A DNA stretch of 41,088 nt from the NCBI RefSeq assembly GCF_000282035.1, contig NZ_AKKA01000013.1:1-41088 (forward strand), read 5' to 3'. Made by a program: the position numbers and the translations under genes. Positions 1 through 8,445 of the stretch are shown in pieces. The stretch comes from Rhizobium sp. CF122 (GTDB lineage Bacteria > Pseudomonadota > Alphaproteobacteria > Rhizobiales > Rhizobiaceae). Numbering within the stretch: position 1 is the first letter of the stretch; each line of letters starts with the position of its first letter. The notes beneath the pieces were generated by a model that searched no databases, had not been told where the DNA came from, and saw nothing but the letters and a program-made list of their open reading frames with translations.

Positions 1-154
1 CTCCGGAAGTGCGCACAAACTGCGACGCGAGCGCGCCGACGACACCGGCGCACCCGGATGCGAATAGGGTTAGCCTGCGCCCAAAAGTAGTGCCGGAGCA
101 ATACCAATGCCTGTAAACTTTGGCTTATGTCTGGGCGCGAATTCCCCGCTGCGC

Positions 155-307
155 GGCAGGATGCTCAGGGGATATCGGCATCGCTGAAGCGACGGTGAAG
201 GTACACCGCAGCCGTCTGATGCAAAAGATGAACGCCCATTCGCTTCTCGCGCTCGGCCAATGGCCGAAAAACTGCAACTCGTACCCGAGGAGCTGCAACA
301 CTGCTGA
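155..307 (+). pseudogene. C-terminal fragment of a LuxR/FixJ-type response regulator
   Basis: The reading frame from about 155 encodes the recognition half of a LuxR-type helix-turn-helix, including ATVKVHRSRLMQKM. Near 255-262 the frame breaks; the natural ending (MAEKLQLVPEELQHC, then TGA at 305-307) continues in another frame. No receiver domain is present upstream within the window, so only the last 50 or so codons of a two-component regulator survive and they are frameshifted. The 154 bases before it and the stretch 308-530 show no gene I can support. A long open frame joins this fragment to the AraC gene downstream, but that fusion is an artefact of the frameshift. Confidence 0.7.
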
Positions 308-530
308 GGACAAGCCGCACGAGCAATGGCGGTTACACAGGCTTTCGATCGACAGCCCTTCCGCGTGTAATCCAAAGTTTAGGCAAGCTATACCAAGGTG
401 CCATCTCGCACCACCTGAGTGCAATAGATCGCGGCATCCCAAATCATCAAATTGCACCTCAAGACGGCTTTCGTTGAGAGCCGGCACACCAAGTTCGTCG
501 GCTGGTACGAAATATTTGTTGAGGTTCGAT

Positions 531-1085
531 ATGGAAAGCCCGTATGGCGAGATTGCAGACGTTTCATCTCCAATCGATCTCGAGTTCGGCCCCCTGGCAA
601 ACAGCCTGGTATTGCTCCTTGAAGCGGCCAAAACCGAGATCGAGCATGACCAGGAGGCGGCAAGGACCTCCTTGGCCACTGCGTCGTCCATACTCCAGTC
701 GGAGATCGAGCGCCGTTCACGCGGCGAGGGCTCCGGAACGGGTGGATTGGCGGGTTGGCAAATGGCGCGTGTCCGATCCTACATTGACAGAAACCTGCAT
801 CGGACCATTCACGCAAGTGATTTGAGTGCCGTCGCGCGGCGAAGCACGTCGCACTTCTCACGCTCGTTCAAACAAGCGTTCGGAGAGCCGCCGCATGCTT
901 ACATCGTAAGGCGGCGCCTTGAGGAAGCCTGTCATCTGATGCTGACCAGTTCAGTTTCGTTGAGCGAGATTGCGTTGAGCGTGGGGTTTTCTGATCAGGC
1001 ACATCTGTGCAAGCTGTTCAGGCAGGCCTTTGGCCAAAGCCCGTCGATGTGGCGGCGCGAGCGCGAGACGTCGTGGCGCGGTTGA
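531..1085 (+). CDS. AraC/XylS-family transcriptional regulator (short form)
   Basis: Predicted cytoplasmic DNA-binding regulator of 184 residues. The AraC DNA-binding domain fills about residues 78-178, with two helix-turn-helix units: the first around SAVARRSTSHFSRSFKQAFG, the second with the family-typical GFSDQAHLCKLFRQAFGQSP. The N-terminal 75 residues carry no recognisable ligand domain, so the effector is unknown. I chose ATG 531 because GAGG lies six bases upstream and because the longer frame runs through the broken LuxR fragment. It sits 157 bp upstream of the HlyD/ABC-2 export operon on the same strand and is the obvious candidate regulator of it, by position only. Confidence 0.85.
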   Translation: MESPYGEIADVSSPIDLEFGPLANSLVLLLEAAKTEIEHDQEAARTSLATASSILQSEIERRSRGEGSGTGGLAGWQMARVRSYIDRNLHRTIHASDLSAVARRSTSHFSRSFKQAFGEPPHAYIVRRRLEEACHLMLTSSVSLSEIALSVGFSDQAHLCKLFRQAFGQSPSMWRRERETSWRG

Positions 1086-1242
1086 TCCAGACATGGGAGC
1101 GTATTGTGCTCATATTTCGGCGATCTGACAGGCAGCGTGGGAAGGGCGATCTGGGGCTACCACGACCTGCTGAATTGAGATCGGCTGGCCGAGGGAAAAA
1201 TGCTATGGACAGGACGCGTTGCGTATCGCGGAGGGCGTTGCG

Positions 1243-2325
1243 ATGAGTGAGCTGTTGCAGTCTCCCAATGATGGATCTGATGTCATCGAGGAAGCACCTG
1301 GAGGCTCCCGGCTTGCCACAGGCGGCGGCGCGCCTGGCCCTCGCACCTCCCGAGCCGCGGCGCTCATCGTCATCCTGACAGTTGCGATGATCGTCGGCCT
1401 TTCTTTATGGTATCTCGTCCAGCCGCAACCGCTGCTTGTTCAAGGCGAGTCGGACGCGACGCGCATCGACATCGCAGCCCGCGTCGACGGACGCGTCGGC
1501 CAGCGTCCGGTGGCGCGGGGCGACAATGTTGCGGCCGGCCAGGTACTGGTGACGATCGACAACCCGCAGATCTTCAGCAAGCTGAAAGAGGCGGAAGCAC
1601 AAAAGGCGGTCGCCGTCGCCGATCTCGCCCGCATCGATGCTGGAGTCCGCGAGGAGGTGGTCGCGCAGCGCAAGGCGGCGATCGCCTCGGCCGAGGCCAA
1701 TCTGGCGCTGGCGCAGCAGACCTATAATCGCACCAACGAACTGACCACCAAGGGCATAGCGGCCATCCAGACGCTCAACGAGGCGACCGCGTCGCTCGAC
1801 GTCGCCAGACGCAGTCTCGAGCAGGCAAAGCTCGCCTATGACGAAGCTGTCACCGGCTACACCAAGGAGGAGCGCGGCATTGCCCAGGCCAATGTTGACA
1901 AGGCGGCGGCGGCTGTGACGACGCTGAACACCCAGGTCAACGAAATGACCGTAAGGGCGCCGGTTGGAGGCCAAGTCTATCAAATCGGCGCCGAGCTCGG
2001 CGAATACGTCTCGCCAGGCGTACCGCTCCTCTCCCTAGTCGACCTCAGCGATGTCTGGTTGAGCTTCGATCTCCGGGAAGACCTCGTCAAAGGCCTGAAG
2101 GTCGGCGACAAGCTCGAGGTTCGCATTCCGGCGCTCGGCGACCGGGTGGTTCCGATCGAGGTCAGGACAATCGCGACGCGCGGCGAATATTCCGGCTGGC
2201 GCGCGACCCGCGCGACCGGCGACTTCGACCTTCGAACCTTTGAGGTGCGCGCCTATCCGACCGTGAAGATCCCGGAGCTTCGCCCCGGCATGAGCGCCTA
2301 TCTGCAATGGAGCGGAGGGCGTTGA
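1243..2325 (+). CDS. HlyD-family membrane fusion (periplasmic adaptor) protein 1
   Basis: Adaptor protein of 360 residues anchored in the inner membrane, expected to link a permease to an outer-membrane channel. One N-terminal membrane segment covers residues 38-59 (LIVILTVAMIVGLSLWYLV). It is followed by a biotinyl-lipoyl-like half motif (ARVDGRVGQRPVARGDNVAAG), an Ala/Glu/Lys-rich coiled coil at about 110-230, the second lipoyl half (VRAPVGGQVYQIGAELGEYV) and a beta-barrel. Start ATG 1243 has GGAGGG 8 bases upstream; an in-frame TTG at 1219 is less likely. Its TGA overlaps the permease ATG by one base, so the two are translationally coupled. It resembles the EmrA/YibH/YhiI-type adaptors. 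Confidence 0.92.
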   Translation: MSELLQSPNDGSDVIEEAPGGSRLATGGGAPGPRTSRAAALIVILTVAMIVGLSLWYLVQPQPLLVQGESDATRIDIAARVDGRVGQRPVARGDNVAAGQVLVTIDNPQIFSKLKEAEAQKAVAVADLARIDAGVREEVVAQRKAAIASAEANLALAQQTYNRTNELTTKGIAAIQTLNEATASLDVARRSLEQAKLAYDEAVTGYTKEERGIAQANVDKAAAAVTTLNTQVNEMTVRAPVGGQVYQIGAELGEYVSPGVPLLSLVDLSDVWLSFDLREDLVKGLKVGDKLEVRIPALGDRVVPIEVRTIATRGEYSGWRATRATGDFDLRTFEVRAYPTVKIPELRPGMSAYLQWSGGR

Positions 2326-4664
2326 TGCCGTCGCCCGTTTCACCCGGCCTGCTCTGCGTCGCCACCCGCGAGGTGACCTGGATCTGGCGCGACCGGGTGG
2401 CGCTGTTGCTTGTGCTGGCGATCCCGCTGATTGCCTTTTTGATCCTGACGGCGACCTTCAGCAATGCGGTCGTTCGCAATCTGCGCGTCGATGTCGTCGA
2501 CTTGGATCGTACCGACACGTCGCTGCGTTTCATCCAGACCATCGACGCGGCTCCATCCGTCGCCGTGGCGCGCCGTTCGTCTGATCTCGACGGCGCGATG
2601 CATTCGATCCGCTCGGGCGCTGCAATTGCTGCTGTCTACATCCCGCAAGACTTCGAACGTGACATCCTTGCTGCCAAGCGCCCGCAGATCGTGATCTTCT
2701 ACAACAAGCAGTATTTCTCGCCCGGCAATATCGCCTCCGGCGGGCTGCAGTCGTCGATCGCGGCTGCGGCCGCGACCTTACCCAAACCGCCCGGCAGGAG
2801 CACCGGGTTTGCGCCGGGCTCGCTGGTGACCGAACAATATGTGCTGACCAATCCCGCCCTCAATTACGTCCAGTTCCTGCTGAGAGCGATACTGCCCACG
2901 GTGCTCCATGTTCTTACCGCGGTTGCCGGAGGTTACGCGGTCGGCTCCGAGTTCGGTTCGCGCAGCATGCGCGAATGGCTTGCCGCCGCCGGCGGCAGCC
3001 CGCTCACAGCGTTGGTCGGCAAGCTTGCTCCCTACTTCGGGGTGTTCATTTTGCTGATGGTCGTCGGCCTCGGTATCATCCACGGGCTCAACCAGATTCC
3101 CTTCCGGGGCGATGCCATTTTGATGGGCGCCTCCGCCATCCTGCTGGTCATCGCCTATCTGTCGCTCGGAGCGCTGCTGCAGCTTCTGGTGAGGAACCTG
3201 CCGCTCGGGCTGTCGCTGACCGGCGTGATCTGCTCGCCCTCATTCGGGTTTGCCGGCGTCGGCTTTCCGGTTCTGGCGATGGGCGGGTTTGCGCGTCTCT
3301 GGGGGGATATGCTGCCGCTGCGCTGGTATATCCAGATCCTGTTCGACCAGGCCGCCCGCGGCGTGCCCACTCATGATTCGGTAAGGCCTTTCATGGCGCT
3401 CGCGGTGCTCGCCGTCGCCTGCTTCAGTCTGTCCTGGCTGAGACTGACCGTCATCGCCCGCAGCCCTGCCAAAGCGGCAAAGCAGGCGGCTCCGCTGGCG
3501 GCAGCACCACCGGGGATCGTCGGGGCATTTTCCGCTGAATACAAACGCGTGCTCGCCGACAGCGCCGTCTTCGGCCTCATCGTGCTCGCCCCCATCATCT
3601 ACGGCCTGCTCTATCCCCAGCCTTACCTGGGGCAGCTCGTCCGCAAGATCCCGGTCGCGGTGGTCGATGACGATTTTTCCAATCTCAGCCGGACTTTTAT
3701 ACAAATGCTCGACACCGACGAAGCAACGCAGGTGTCCGCCCGTCCGAGCACGCTTGAAGCGGCGCAGACAGCGCTCGCCCGGCGGGAAGTGTTCGGTATC
3801 GTCGGCATTCCGGCAGGGACAGAACGCGAGGTGCTGAAGGGGGCAAGCGCTCGACTGCCGATCTATGTCGATTCCACCTATTTCCTGCTCTATAACAGGA
3901 CCCTTCAGGGCATTACGGAGGCGGCGGCGACCGTTACTGCAGATCTTGCGGCCGGCAGTGCGCGTTCTGACGGCAGTCTGCGCCGGGCGGCGCTCATTAG
4001 AAGTTCACCTGTCGAAATCCTCAATCAACCGCTCTTCAATCCGACTGGCGGCTATGCCAGCTATGTTGTGCCGGCGGCCTTTATTCTCATCTTGCAACAG
4101 ACGTTGCTGATGGGCTCGGCCACGCTCGGCGGCGTTGCCTTCGAGCGAGGCGGACATCAGGCGCGGCACAGCCGCGGCCGACCGATCGCGGTGCTCGGCC
4201 AGGCACTCGCGCATCTGCTGCTAGTTCTACCCGGCTTTGCGCTTTACCTGATCATCCTGCCGCACGTTTACGGATTCTCGACCAACGGGCGATTCCTGGA
4301 CATGCTGGTGCTTGCCATTCCCTTCATCCTGTCGGTGAGTTTCCTCGGACAATTCGTCGGCTCGTGGTTCGAGCGCCGCGAGACGGCGGTGCTGCTCTTT
4401 ATCGCGATTAGCCTGCCCTTGTTTTTCCAGGTAGGCGTCGCCTGGCCACTCGAGGCGATGCCCAACGCAATCAGAATTGCAAGCCAGGTGTTGCCAAGCA
4501 CCGCAGCTATCGACGGCCTGGTGCGCGTCAATCAGATGGGAGCCTCGCTGACGGATGTGTGGAGCAACTGGCAGAGGCTGTGGACGTTGGCAATCGTATA
4601 CGCGGCACTCGCTATCACGTCGGCGTGGTGGTCAGGCTTTCGGGGAGGGAACGATGACGACTAG
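2325..4664 (+). CDS. ABC-2-type permease, two permease units fused in one chain
   Basis: A 779-residue inner-membrane protein made of two consecutive ABC-2 (YhgE/YbhR-like) permease units. Unit 1 starts with a cytoplasmic stretch and helix (VALLLVLAIPLIAFLILTA), then an external domain (from about residue 45) and five or six helices to about residue 385. Unit 2 repeats the plan from about residue 398 (EYKRVLADSAVFGLIVLAPI, then VAVVDDDFSNLSRTFIQML). GGAGG precedes ATG 2325. The gene overlaps both neighbours (ATG in the TGA of the first adaptor; its TAG inside the second adaptor gene). No ATP-binding subunit is encoded nearby, so energy must come from an ATPase encoded elsewhere, or the complex works without one. 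Substrate unknown; export is inferred from the adaptors. Confidence 0.9.
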   Translation: MPSPVSPGLLCVATREVTWIWRDRVALLLVLAIPLIAFLILTATFSNAVVRNLRVDVVDLDRTDTSLRFIQTIDAAPSVAVARRSSDLDGAMHSIRSGAAIAAVYIPQDFERDILAAKRPQIVIFYNKQYFSPGNIASGGLQSSIAAAAATLPKPPGRSTGFAPGSLVTEQYVLTNPALNYVQFLLRAILPTVLHVLTAVAGGYAVGSEFGSRSMREWLAAAGGSPLTALVGKLAPYFGVFILLMVVGLGIIHGLNQIPFRGDAILMGASAILLVIAYLSLGALLQLLVRNLPLGLSLTGVICSPSFGFAGVGFPVLAMGGFARLWGDMLPLRWYIQILFDQAARGVPTHDSVRPFMALAVLAVACFSLSWLRLTVIARSPAKAAKQAAPLAAAPPGIVGAFSAEYKRVLADSAVFGLIVLAPIIYGLLYPQPYLGQLVRKIPVAVVDDDFSNLSRTFIQMLDTDEATQVSARPSTLEAAQTALARREVFGIVGIPAGTEREVLKGASARLPIYVDSTYFLLYNRTLQGITEAAATVTADLAAGSARSDGSLRRAALIRSSPVEILNQPLFNPTGGYASYVVPAAFILILQQTLLMGSATLGGVAFERGGHQARHSRGRPIAVLGQALAHLLLVLPGFALYLIILPHVYGFSTNGRFLDMLVLAIPFILSVSFLGQFVGSWFERRETAVLLFIAISLPLFFQVGVAWPLEAMPNAIRIASQVLPSTAAIDGLVRVNQMGASLTDVWSNWQRLWTLAIVYAALAITSAWWSGFRGGNDDD

Positions 4665-5676
4665 CGCGGTCGACTTTCTTACATCACGGACCAGGACACT
4701 TTCCCTAGCGCTGTCTGTCGTCGTGATGGCAACGGGTGGGGGTGCCGCGACCTTATCCGGTGTCACAAGCAACGCGGGCGACGTTGTCCCAGGCATGGTC
4801 CAGCGCACGGAAATCCGCATCGCGCCGGAAGTTGGTGGACGGCTCTTGAATGTTGCCGTCCATTCGGGCCAGCGTATCAGGAAAGGCGATCTCCTCGCGA
4901 CCCTGGACAGCCCGGAACTGGCCGCAGCGCTCGGGCAGGCGAAGGCCGCCGCCGCCAGTGCCAAGGCGGACCGGGATCATGTCTATGTCGGCGTCCGCAT
5001 GGAAGAAGTCGCCATCGCCGAACAGTCGGTGAAGACCGCCGAGGCAAACCTGCTGCTCGCGCAGCAACAGAATACCCGTGCCGCTGCGCTGGCTGCCAAG
5101 GGCTCCGGCAGCCGGCAATTAGTCGACGACACCACGGCTCAGCTCGGCAAGGCACAAGCCGATCTCGACCTGAAGCGCGCGCAACTGGCGGCAGCAAGCG
5201 CCGGGCCGACGAAGGAGGAACTGGCGCTCGCCGACGCCAAAGTGGCAGCCGCGCAAGCGGCCGTGGACGAGGCCCAGATCGCGCTGGACAAGACAATGTT
5301 GAAGGCGCCCGTTGATGCTACCGTCCTGATCCAGGTGGCAGAGCTGGGCGAGGCTCTTTCACCGGGCAAGCCGGTGTTGACGATCGAGCCTGACGGCGAG
5401 CGATGGATCGCGTTCACGCTGCGGGAGGACGCTCTTGGGGACATGGCCGTAGGCAAGACCGTCACGCTGCGTGCCAACGACGGACGCAGCATCGGAGCCC
5501 GCATCAGCGAACTTAGGCCGCTCGGCGAGTTCGCCACCTGGCGGGCCGCCAGAGCGGTCGGCGATCACGATCTCAACACCTTCTGGGTGCGGCTCGATCC
5601 GCTAGCCGGCGATCAGGACTTGGAGCCTGGTATGACAATCTGGCTGCCTGTAGTAGTAGACGGTGGTTCACGATAA
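4654..5676 (+). CDS. HlyD-family membrane fusion protein 2
   Basis: Second adaptor of the operon, 340 residues. It has an N-terminal hydrophobic segment at about residues 15-38 (LSLALSVVVMATGGGAATLSG), a lipoyl half (RIAPEVGGRLLNVAVHSGQ), a long Ala-rich coiled coil, the second lipoyl half (LKAPVDATVLIQVAELGEAL) and a C-terminal barrel ending TIWLPVVVDGGSR. ATG 4654 lies 11 bases inside the permease gene, preceded by GGGGAGGGA. The sequence is clearly related to adaptor 1 (same IRTIAT/ISELRPLGEF region) but diverged, so the pair arose by duplication. Two adaptors flanking one double permease suggests a heteromeric periplasmic conduit; that is inference. Confidence 0.9.
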   Translation: MTTSAVDFLTSRTRTLSLALSVVVMATGGGAATLSGVTSNAGDVVPGMVQRTEIRIAPEVGGRLLNVAVHSGQRIRKGDLLATLDSPELAAALGQAKAAAASAKADRDHVYVGVRMEEVAIAEQSVKTAEANLLLAQQQNTRAAALAAKGSGSRQLVDDTTAQLGKAQADLDLKRAQLAAASAGPTKEELALADAKVAAAQAAVDEAQIALDKTMLKAPVDATVLIQVAELGEALSPGKPVLTIEPDGERWIAFTLREDALGDMAVGKTVTLRANDGRSIGARISELRPLGEFATWRAARAVGDHDLNTFWVRLDPLAGDQDLEPGMTIWLPVVVDGGSR

Positions 5677-5714
5677 CGGGACTGGCTGCGACATACGCGA
5701 CCAATGCGATCTTG

Positions 5715-6134
5715 ACGCGTGTTTATCGCGCTGCGCACATTCGGTCGTTTGAGGTAGTCGCCGCATTGAGGCCATTCGTTGAGGTCGAGCGCGAGCGCCC
5801 CAGCAAGGACGAATTCAGCGCCCCGATCGCATCGTCGAACGCCCCTGGCGGGCGTCCTTCAACTTGAACCGCAGGTCGGCGTCCTTCGCCTTCGCGAGCA
5901 GCACGTCGATATTTCGGGCATCACCGAGCACGCCGGCCAGCCAGCGCATTTCGCCGTTCAACCGCCGAGGTTCCTTCGCCCGACAGGCTCGGCTTGAATA
6001 GAGCGAATGCCGAGCGCAATCGCCGGGAGCGCCACTCGCGCCTAATGCAGTGTTTCGGGCGTACTGCGACGCAGAAGGACGTCCTCATTGAGCCGAAACT
6101 GCCGGAAGCACGACAAGGCGATCGTCTGGAAGGC
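5715..6134 (-). pseudogene. CHAD-domain protein, multiply broken
   Basis: Read on the minus strand, pieces of a CHAD domain (conserved histidine alpha-helical domain, a polyphosphate-binding fold) appear in order but in different frames. They are [21 protein letters not shown], then a TAG at 6042-6044 exactly where the family has Gln in LHQAR, then RRLRSAFALFKPSLSGEG in a shifted frame, then MRWLAGVLGDARNIDVLLAK, then ALDLNEWPQCGDYLKRP after a further shift. At least three frameshifts and one nonsense change make it non-functional. The homology stops at about 6134, two bases before the ABC-ATPase homology begins on the other strand, which marks a rearrangement junction. The bases 5677-5714 hold nothing recognisable. 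Confidence 0.75.
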
Positions 6135-6136
6135 GG

Positions 6137-6820
6137 CTGAAGGACATCAACCTGACGGTGAAGAAAGGGGAGCGCATCGTCGTCTGCGGCCCTTCCGGTT
6201 CCGGAAAGTCGACCCTCATCCGCTGCTTCAACCGGCTTGAAGCGCACCAGCAGGGGGAGATCATCGTCAACGGCATCACGCTGCACGACAGGATGCGCAA
6301 TGTCGCCGAGGTGCGCAAGAATGTCGGCATGGCGTTCCAGCACTTCAACCTGTTTCCGCACAAGACGGTGCTGATGAACTGCATGGTCGGGCTTATGTGG
6401 ATCAAGAGGTGTGCCAGTTGCCGAGGCCAAGAAGACCGCGCTGCGGTTTCTGGAGCGTGTCCGCATTCCGGAGCAGGCCGACAAAAATACCCAATCCAGC
6501 TATCCGGCGGCCAGCAGCAGCGCGTGGCGATTGCCCATAGTCTTTGCATGGAGCCGGCAGTCATGCTTTTCGACGAGCCGACCTCGGCGCTTGATCCGGA
6601 GATGGTTTCGGCGGTTCTCGACACCATGACCAGCCTTGCCCGGGACGGCATGACAATGGTCTGCGTCACCCACGAGATGGGGTTCGCCCGCACAGTTGCC
6701 GACCGGGTGATCTTCATGAATTCCGGTCAGATCGCAGAGGAGGGGAATCCGGAGTCATTTTTCACTAACCCGCAGCATGGTCGGACGAAGCTTTTCCTCA
6801 GTCAGATCCTCAAGCACTGA
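6137..6820 (+). pseudogene. Polar amino-acid ABC transporter ATP-binding subunit, truncated and frameshifted
   Basis: GlnQ/AapP-type ATPase. Walker A (GPSGSGKST), Q-loop (FQHFNLFPH), signature (LSGGQQQR), Walker B ([14 protein letters not shown]) and H-loop (THEMGF) are all visible. Homology begins abruptly at [11 protein letters not shown], so about 25 N-terminal residues with the A-loop aromatic are missing; only a GTG at 6158 could start the open frame. Between about 6405 and 6488 the frame reads nonsense ([15 protein letters not shown]) while the expected [21 protein letters not shown] lies in another frame: two compensating shifts. An ORF survives to 6820, but a functional ATPase is unlikely. 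No permease or binding-protein gene is adjacent. Confidence 0.8.
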
Positions 6821-6838
6821 GTCCTTGCGTCGAGAATT

Positions 6839-7534
6839 TCACGCCCTGAAATTTGGGTTCGTCCGTTCGGCAATGTCCCTCTCGAAGGCGAGGTATGCCG
6901 TATGCGGTTTCTTGCGCAGTACATCGGCGAGTGATTCAATGAAGCCACCTTGGCTGTCCAGGCGTGGCAGTGCTTCCAACAACTCGCCGAGGTCTTTCCG
7001 CGTCAGCAGTTCAGCTTTGAAGCCTCCATCCATGAATGCTCCGAGGTGAACGAGGGCGATGATCGGGTCCATGCGTTCCGGAATTTCCCGAGTTGAATGC
7101 AGGGCGATGGCTTGCCAAACAAGGTCAATCTTACTCTCGGGATACTGGTTATCCCGAAGGATTTTCGCTGCCGCGTCGGCACTGTCGAGTTCGAAGCGCG
7201 CGTCTGCCAAGTAGGGCTCAGTCAACCCCAGGTCGTGCATTATGGCAGCCACAAACAGCTGCTCCGCGTCGAACTTCAAACCCATCACTTCGCCGGCCTT
7301 TGTTCCGAAGACGTAGCTTCGAACCACGTGGTTGAACAGGCCGGGCCGGCTCGCCTCCCGCACAAGCGTGGTCACCGTCTTGGCAAGCGCGGTATCCGGC
7401 ACGCGCACACCGGCTATCTCCCGAGGGAGCGTGAACCCGCTTGACGTCGATGGCGCGCCTGGCCCAGAACCCAGTTCAGTCGGAGACCTCAAGAAGCAAC
7501 CGCAGGCGCAGCCTATCATGTGTGGTCGGTTCAT
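6839..7534 (-). CDS. HD-domain protein, cyanamide-hydratase-like
   Basis: A 231-residue member of the HD superfamily (metal-dependent phosphohydrolases and the related cyanamide hydratases). Candidate metal ligands are H69 (FNHVVRSY), the H100-D101 pair (AAIMHDLG) and H146 (ALHST). The N-terminus MNRPHMIGCACGCFLR contains cysteines and may be a crude signal or lipoprotein-like segment, but I see no convincing lipobox. I chose ATG 7534 because GGGGG lies six bases upstream; an in-frame start ten codons earlier lacks a ribosome site. It stands alone between the ABC-ATPase remnant and the DJ-1 gene. The substrate cannot be told from sequence; small nitrile-type compounds are one possibility given the isonitrile-hydratase-like neighbour. 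Confidence 0.8.
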   Translation of the reverse strand: MNRPHMIGCACGCFLRSPTELGSGPGAPSTSSGFTLPREIAGVRVPDTALAKTVTTLVREASRPGLFNHVVRSYVFGTKAGEVMGLKFDAEQLFVAAIMHDLGLTEPYLADARFELDSADAAAKILRDNQYPESKIDLVWQAIALHSTREIPERMDPIIALVHLGAFMDGGFKAELLTRKDLGELLEALPRLDSQGGFIESLADVLRKKPHTAYLAFERDIAERTNPNFRA

Positions 7535-7673
7535 AGTTTTCCCCCAGAGTAGAAGTTGCGGCACCGGTGGTCCGTGTGCACATGATTTCGTTCAAACAGG
7601 TACGACATCGACCTCACGGCAACTCGCGTTTCGGCAATGATCACTGCGCCGGCGTTCACGCGAACCTGGGATC

Positions 7674-8372
7674 TCAGGCGTGACGGCTGACGCGACGCGA
7701 GCCGGCCCAGGCATCAAGTCGAGCGCGCCGTTCAGCTCGGTTGGCCGCCGTGCGTGCATTCACCGCCTCCAATATTTCTGCTGGCGCTGTGTCCGGGCGG
7801 CCGGAATTGAAGGGCGGTTGAGGGGCATATTCCAAGCCTAGTTGCACCATTTCCGCCACGCGCTTCCCGCGCAGTTCGGCAATGAGGGCCAAAACGAAAT
7901 CGATGCCGGCCGTGACGCCGCCTCCAGACAGGATGTTGCCGTCCCTCACGATGCGGCTCTCGTCAACGATCGCGCCGAAGATTGGAAGCAGTTCCTGCCA
8001 CGCCCAGTGGCAGGCTGCACGGCGGCCGTGAAGAAGCCCGGCGGCGCCTAGAATAAGCGAACCCGAGCAGACCGAGGTCAGATAACGCGCAGTCGCTCCG
8101 AGCCGGACGATCTGTTCGAGGTAGAGATCGTTTTCAATGGCAGCGATACAGCCACTACCGCCGGGTACCAATAGTACGTCGCACGACTTGATGGCGGTCA
8201 AGTCCTCCAGATTCGCGAATGTCAGGCCGTCCGCCGTGATCGATTGTCCGCCAAGCGAGGCCACCCGAATATTCAGGTCGGGCGTCCGCGAAAGAAATTG
8301 GTGGGGGCCGGTGAAATCGAGTTGGGTCACCCCGTCGTAGACCGGCATTACTACACTGATTGGTTCTGACAT
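7674..8372 (-). CDS. DJ-1/PfpI-family protein, isonitrile hydratase-like
   Basis: Cytoplasmic 232-residue DJ-1/PfpI protein. The nucleophile elbow SVCSGSLILGAAGLL places the reactive cysteine at position 102. The following GRRAACHWAW matches the pattern of isonitrile hydratase (InhA) and of the sensor domains of GlxA regulators. The N-terminal IYDGVTQLDFTG-like strand (VYDGVTQLDFTGPHQF) is also typical. ATG 8372 has AGGAG ten bases upstream. It is divergent from a GlxA-type regulator with the same domain, across a 73 bp gap that holds an inverted repeat. The likely role is conversion of a small reactive compound (isonitrile to N-formamide is the characterised reaction); other DJ-1 activities are equally possible. 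Confidence 0.82.
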   Translation of the reverse strand: MSEPISVVMPVYDGVTQLDFTGPHQFLSRTPDLNIRVASLGGQSITADGLTFANLEDLTAIKSCDVLLVPGGSGCIAAIENDLYLEQIVRLGATARYLTSVCSGSLILGAAGLLHGRRAACHWAWQELLPIFGAIVDESRIVRDGNILSGGGVTAGIDFVLALIAELRGKRVAEMVQLGLEYAPQPPFNSGRPDTAPAEILEAVNARTAANRAERRARLDAWAGSRRVSRHA

Positions 8373-8392
8373 GATGCGTTCTCCTGATCGCA

Positions 8393-8439
8393 AACTATAG
8401 CTGACAGCGTTTGACCGAAAGGCCATAGTTCCCTATCTT
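8393..8439. promoter_or_regulatory. Divergent promoter/operator between DJ-1 gene and GlxA regulator
   Basis: An imperfect inverted repeat AACTATAGC (8393-8401) / GCCATAGTT (8422-8430), 8 of 9 positions complementary, lies in the 73 bp gap. A forward promoter overlaps it: TTGACC (8411-8416), 17 bases, TATCTT (8434-8439). Transcription from it would start at about 8446, on the regulator's ATG itself. A GlxA/AraC site regulating both genes is inferred. Confidence 0.45.
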
Positions 8440-8445
8440 TCAGCC

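Noticed and set aside
120..530. Long N-terminal extension of the AraC regulator
   Set aside because: It reads through a frameshifted LuxR fragment and has no ribosome site; start at 531 is better supported.
5779..5997. Plus-strand frame
   Set aside because: Shadow of the minus-strand CHAD pseudogene.
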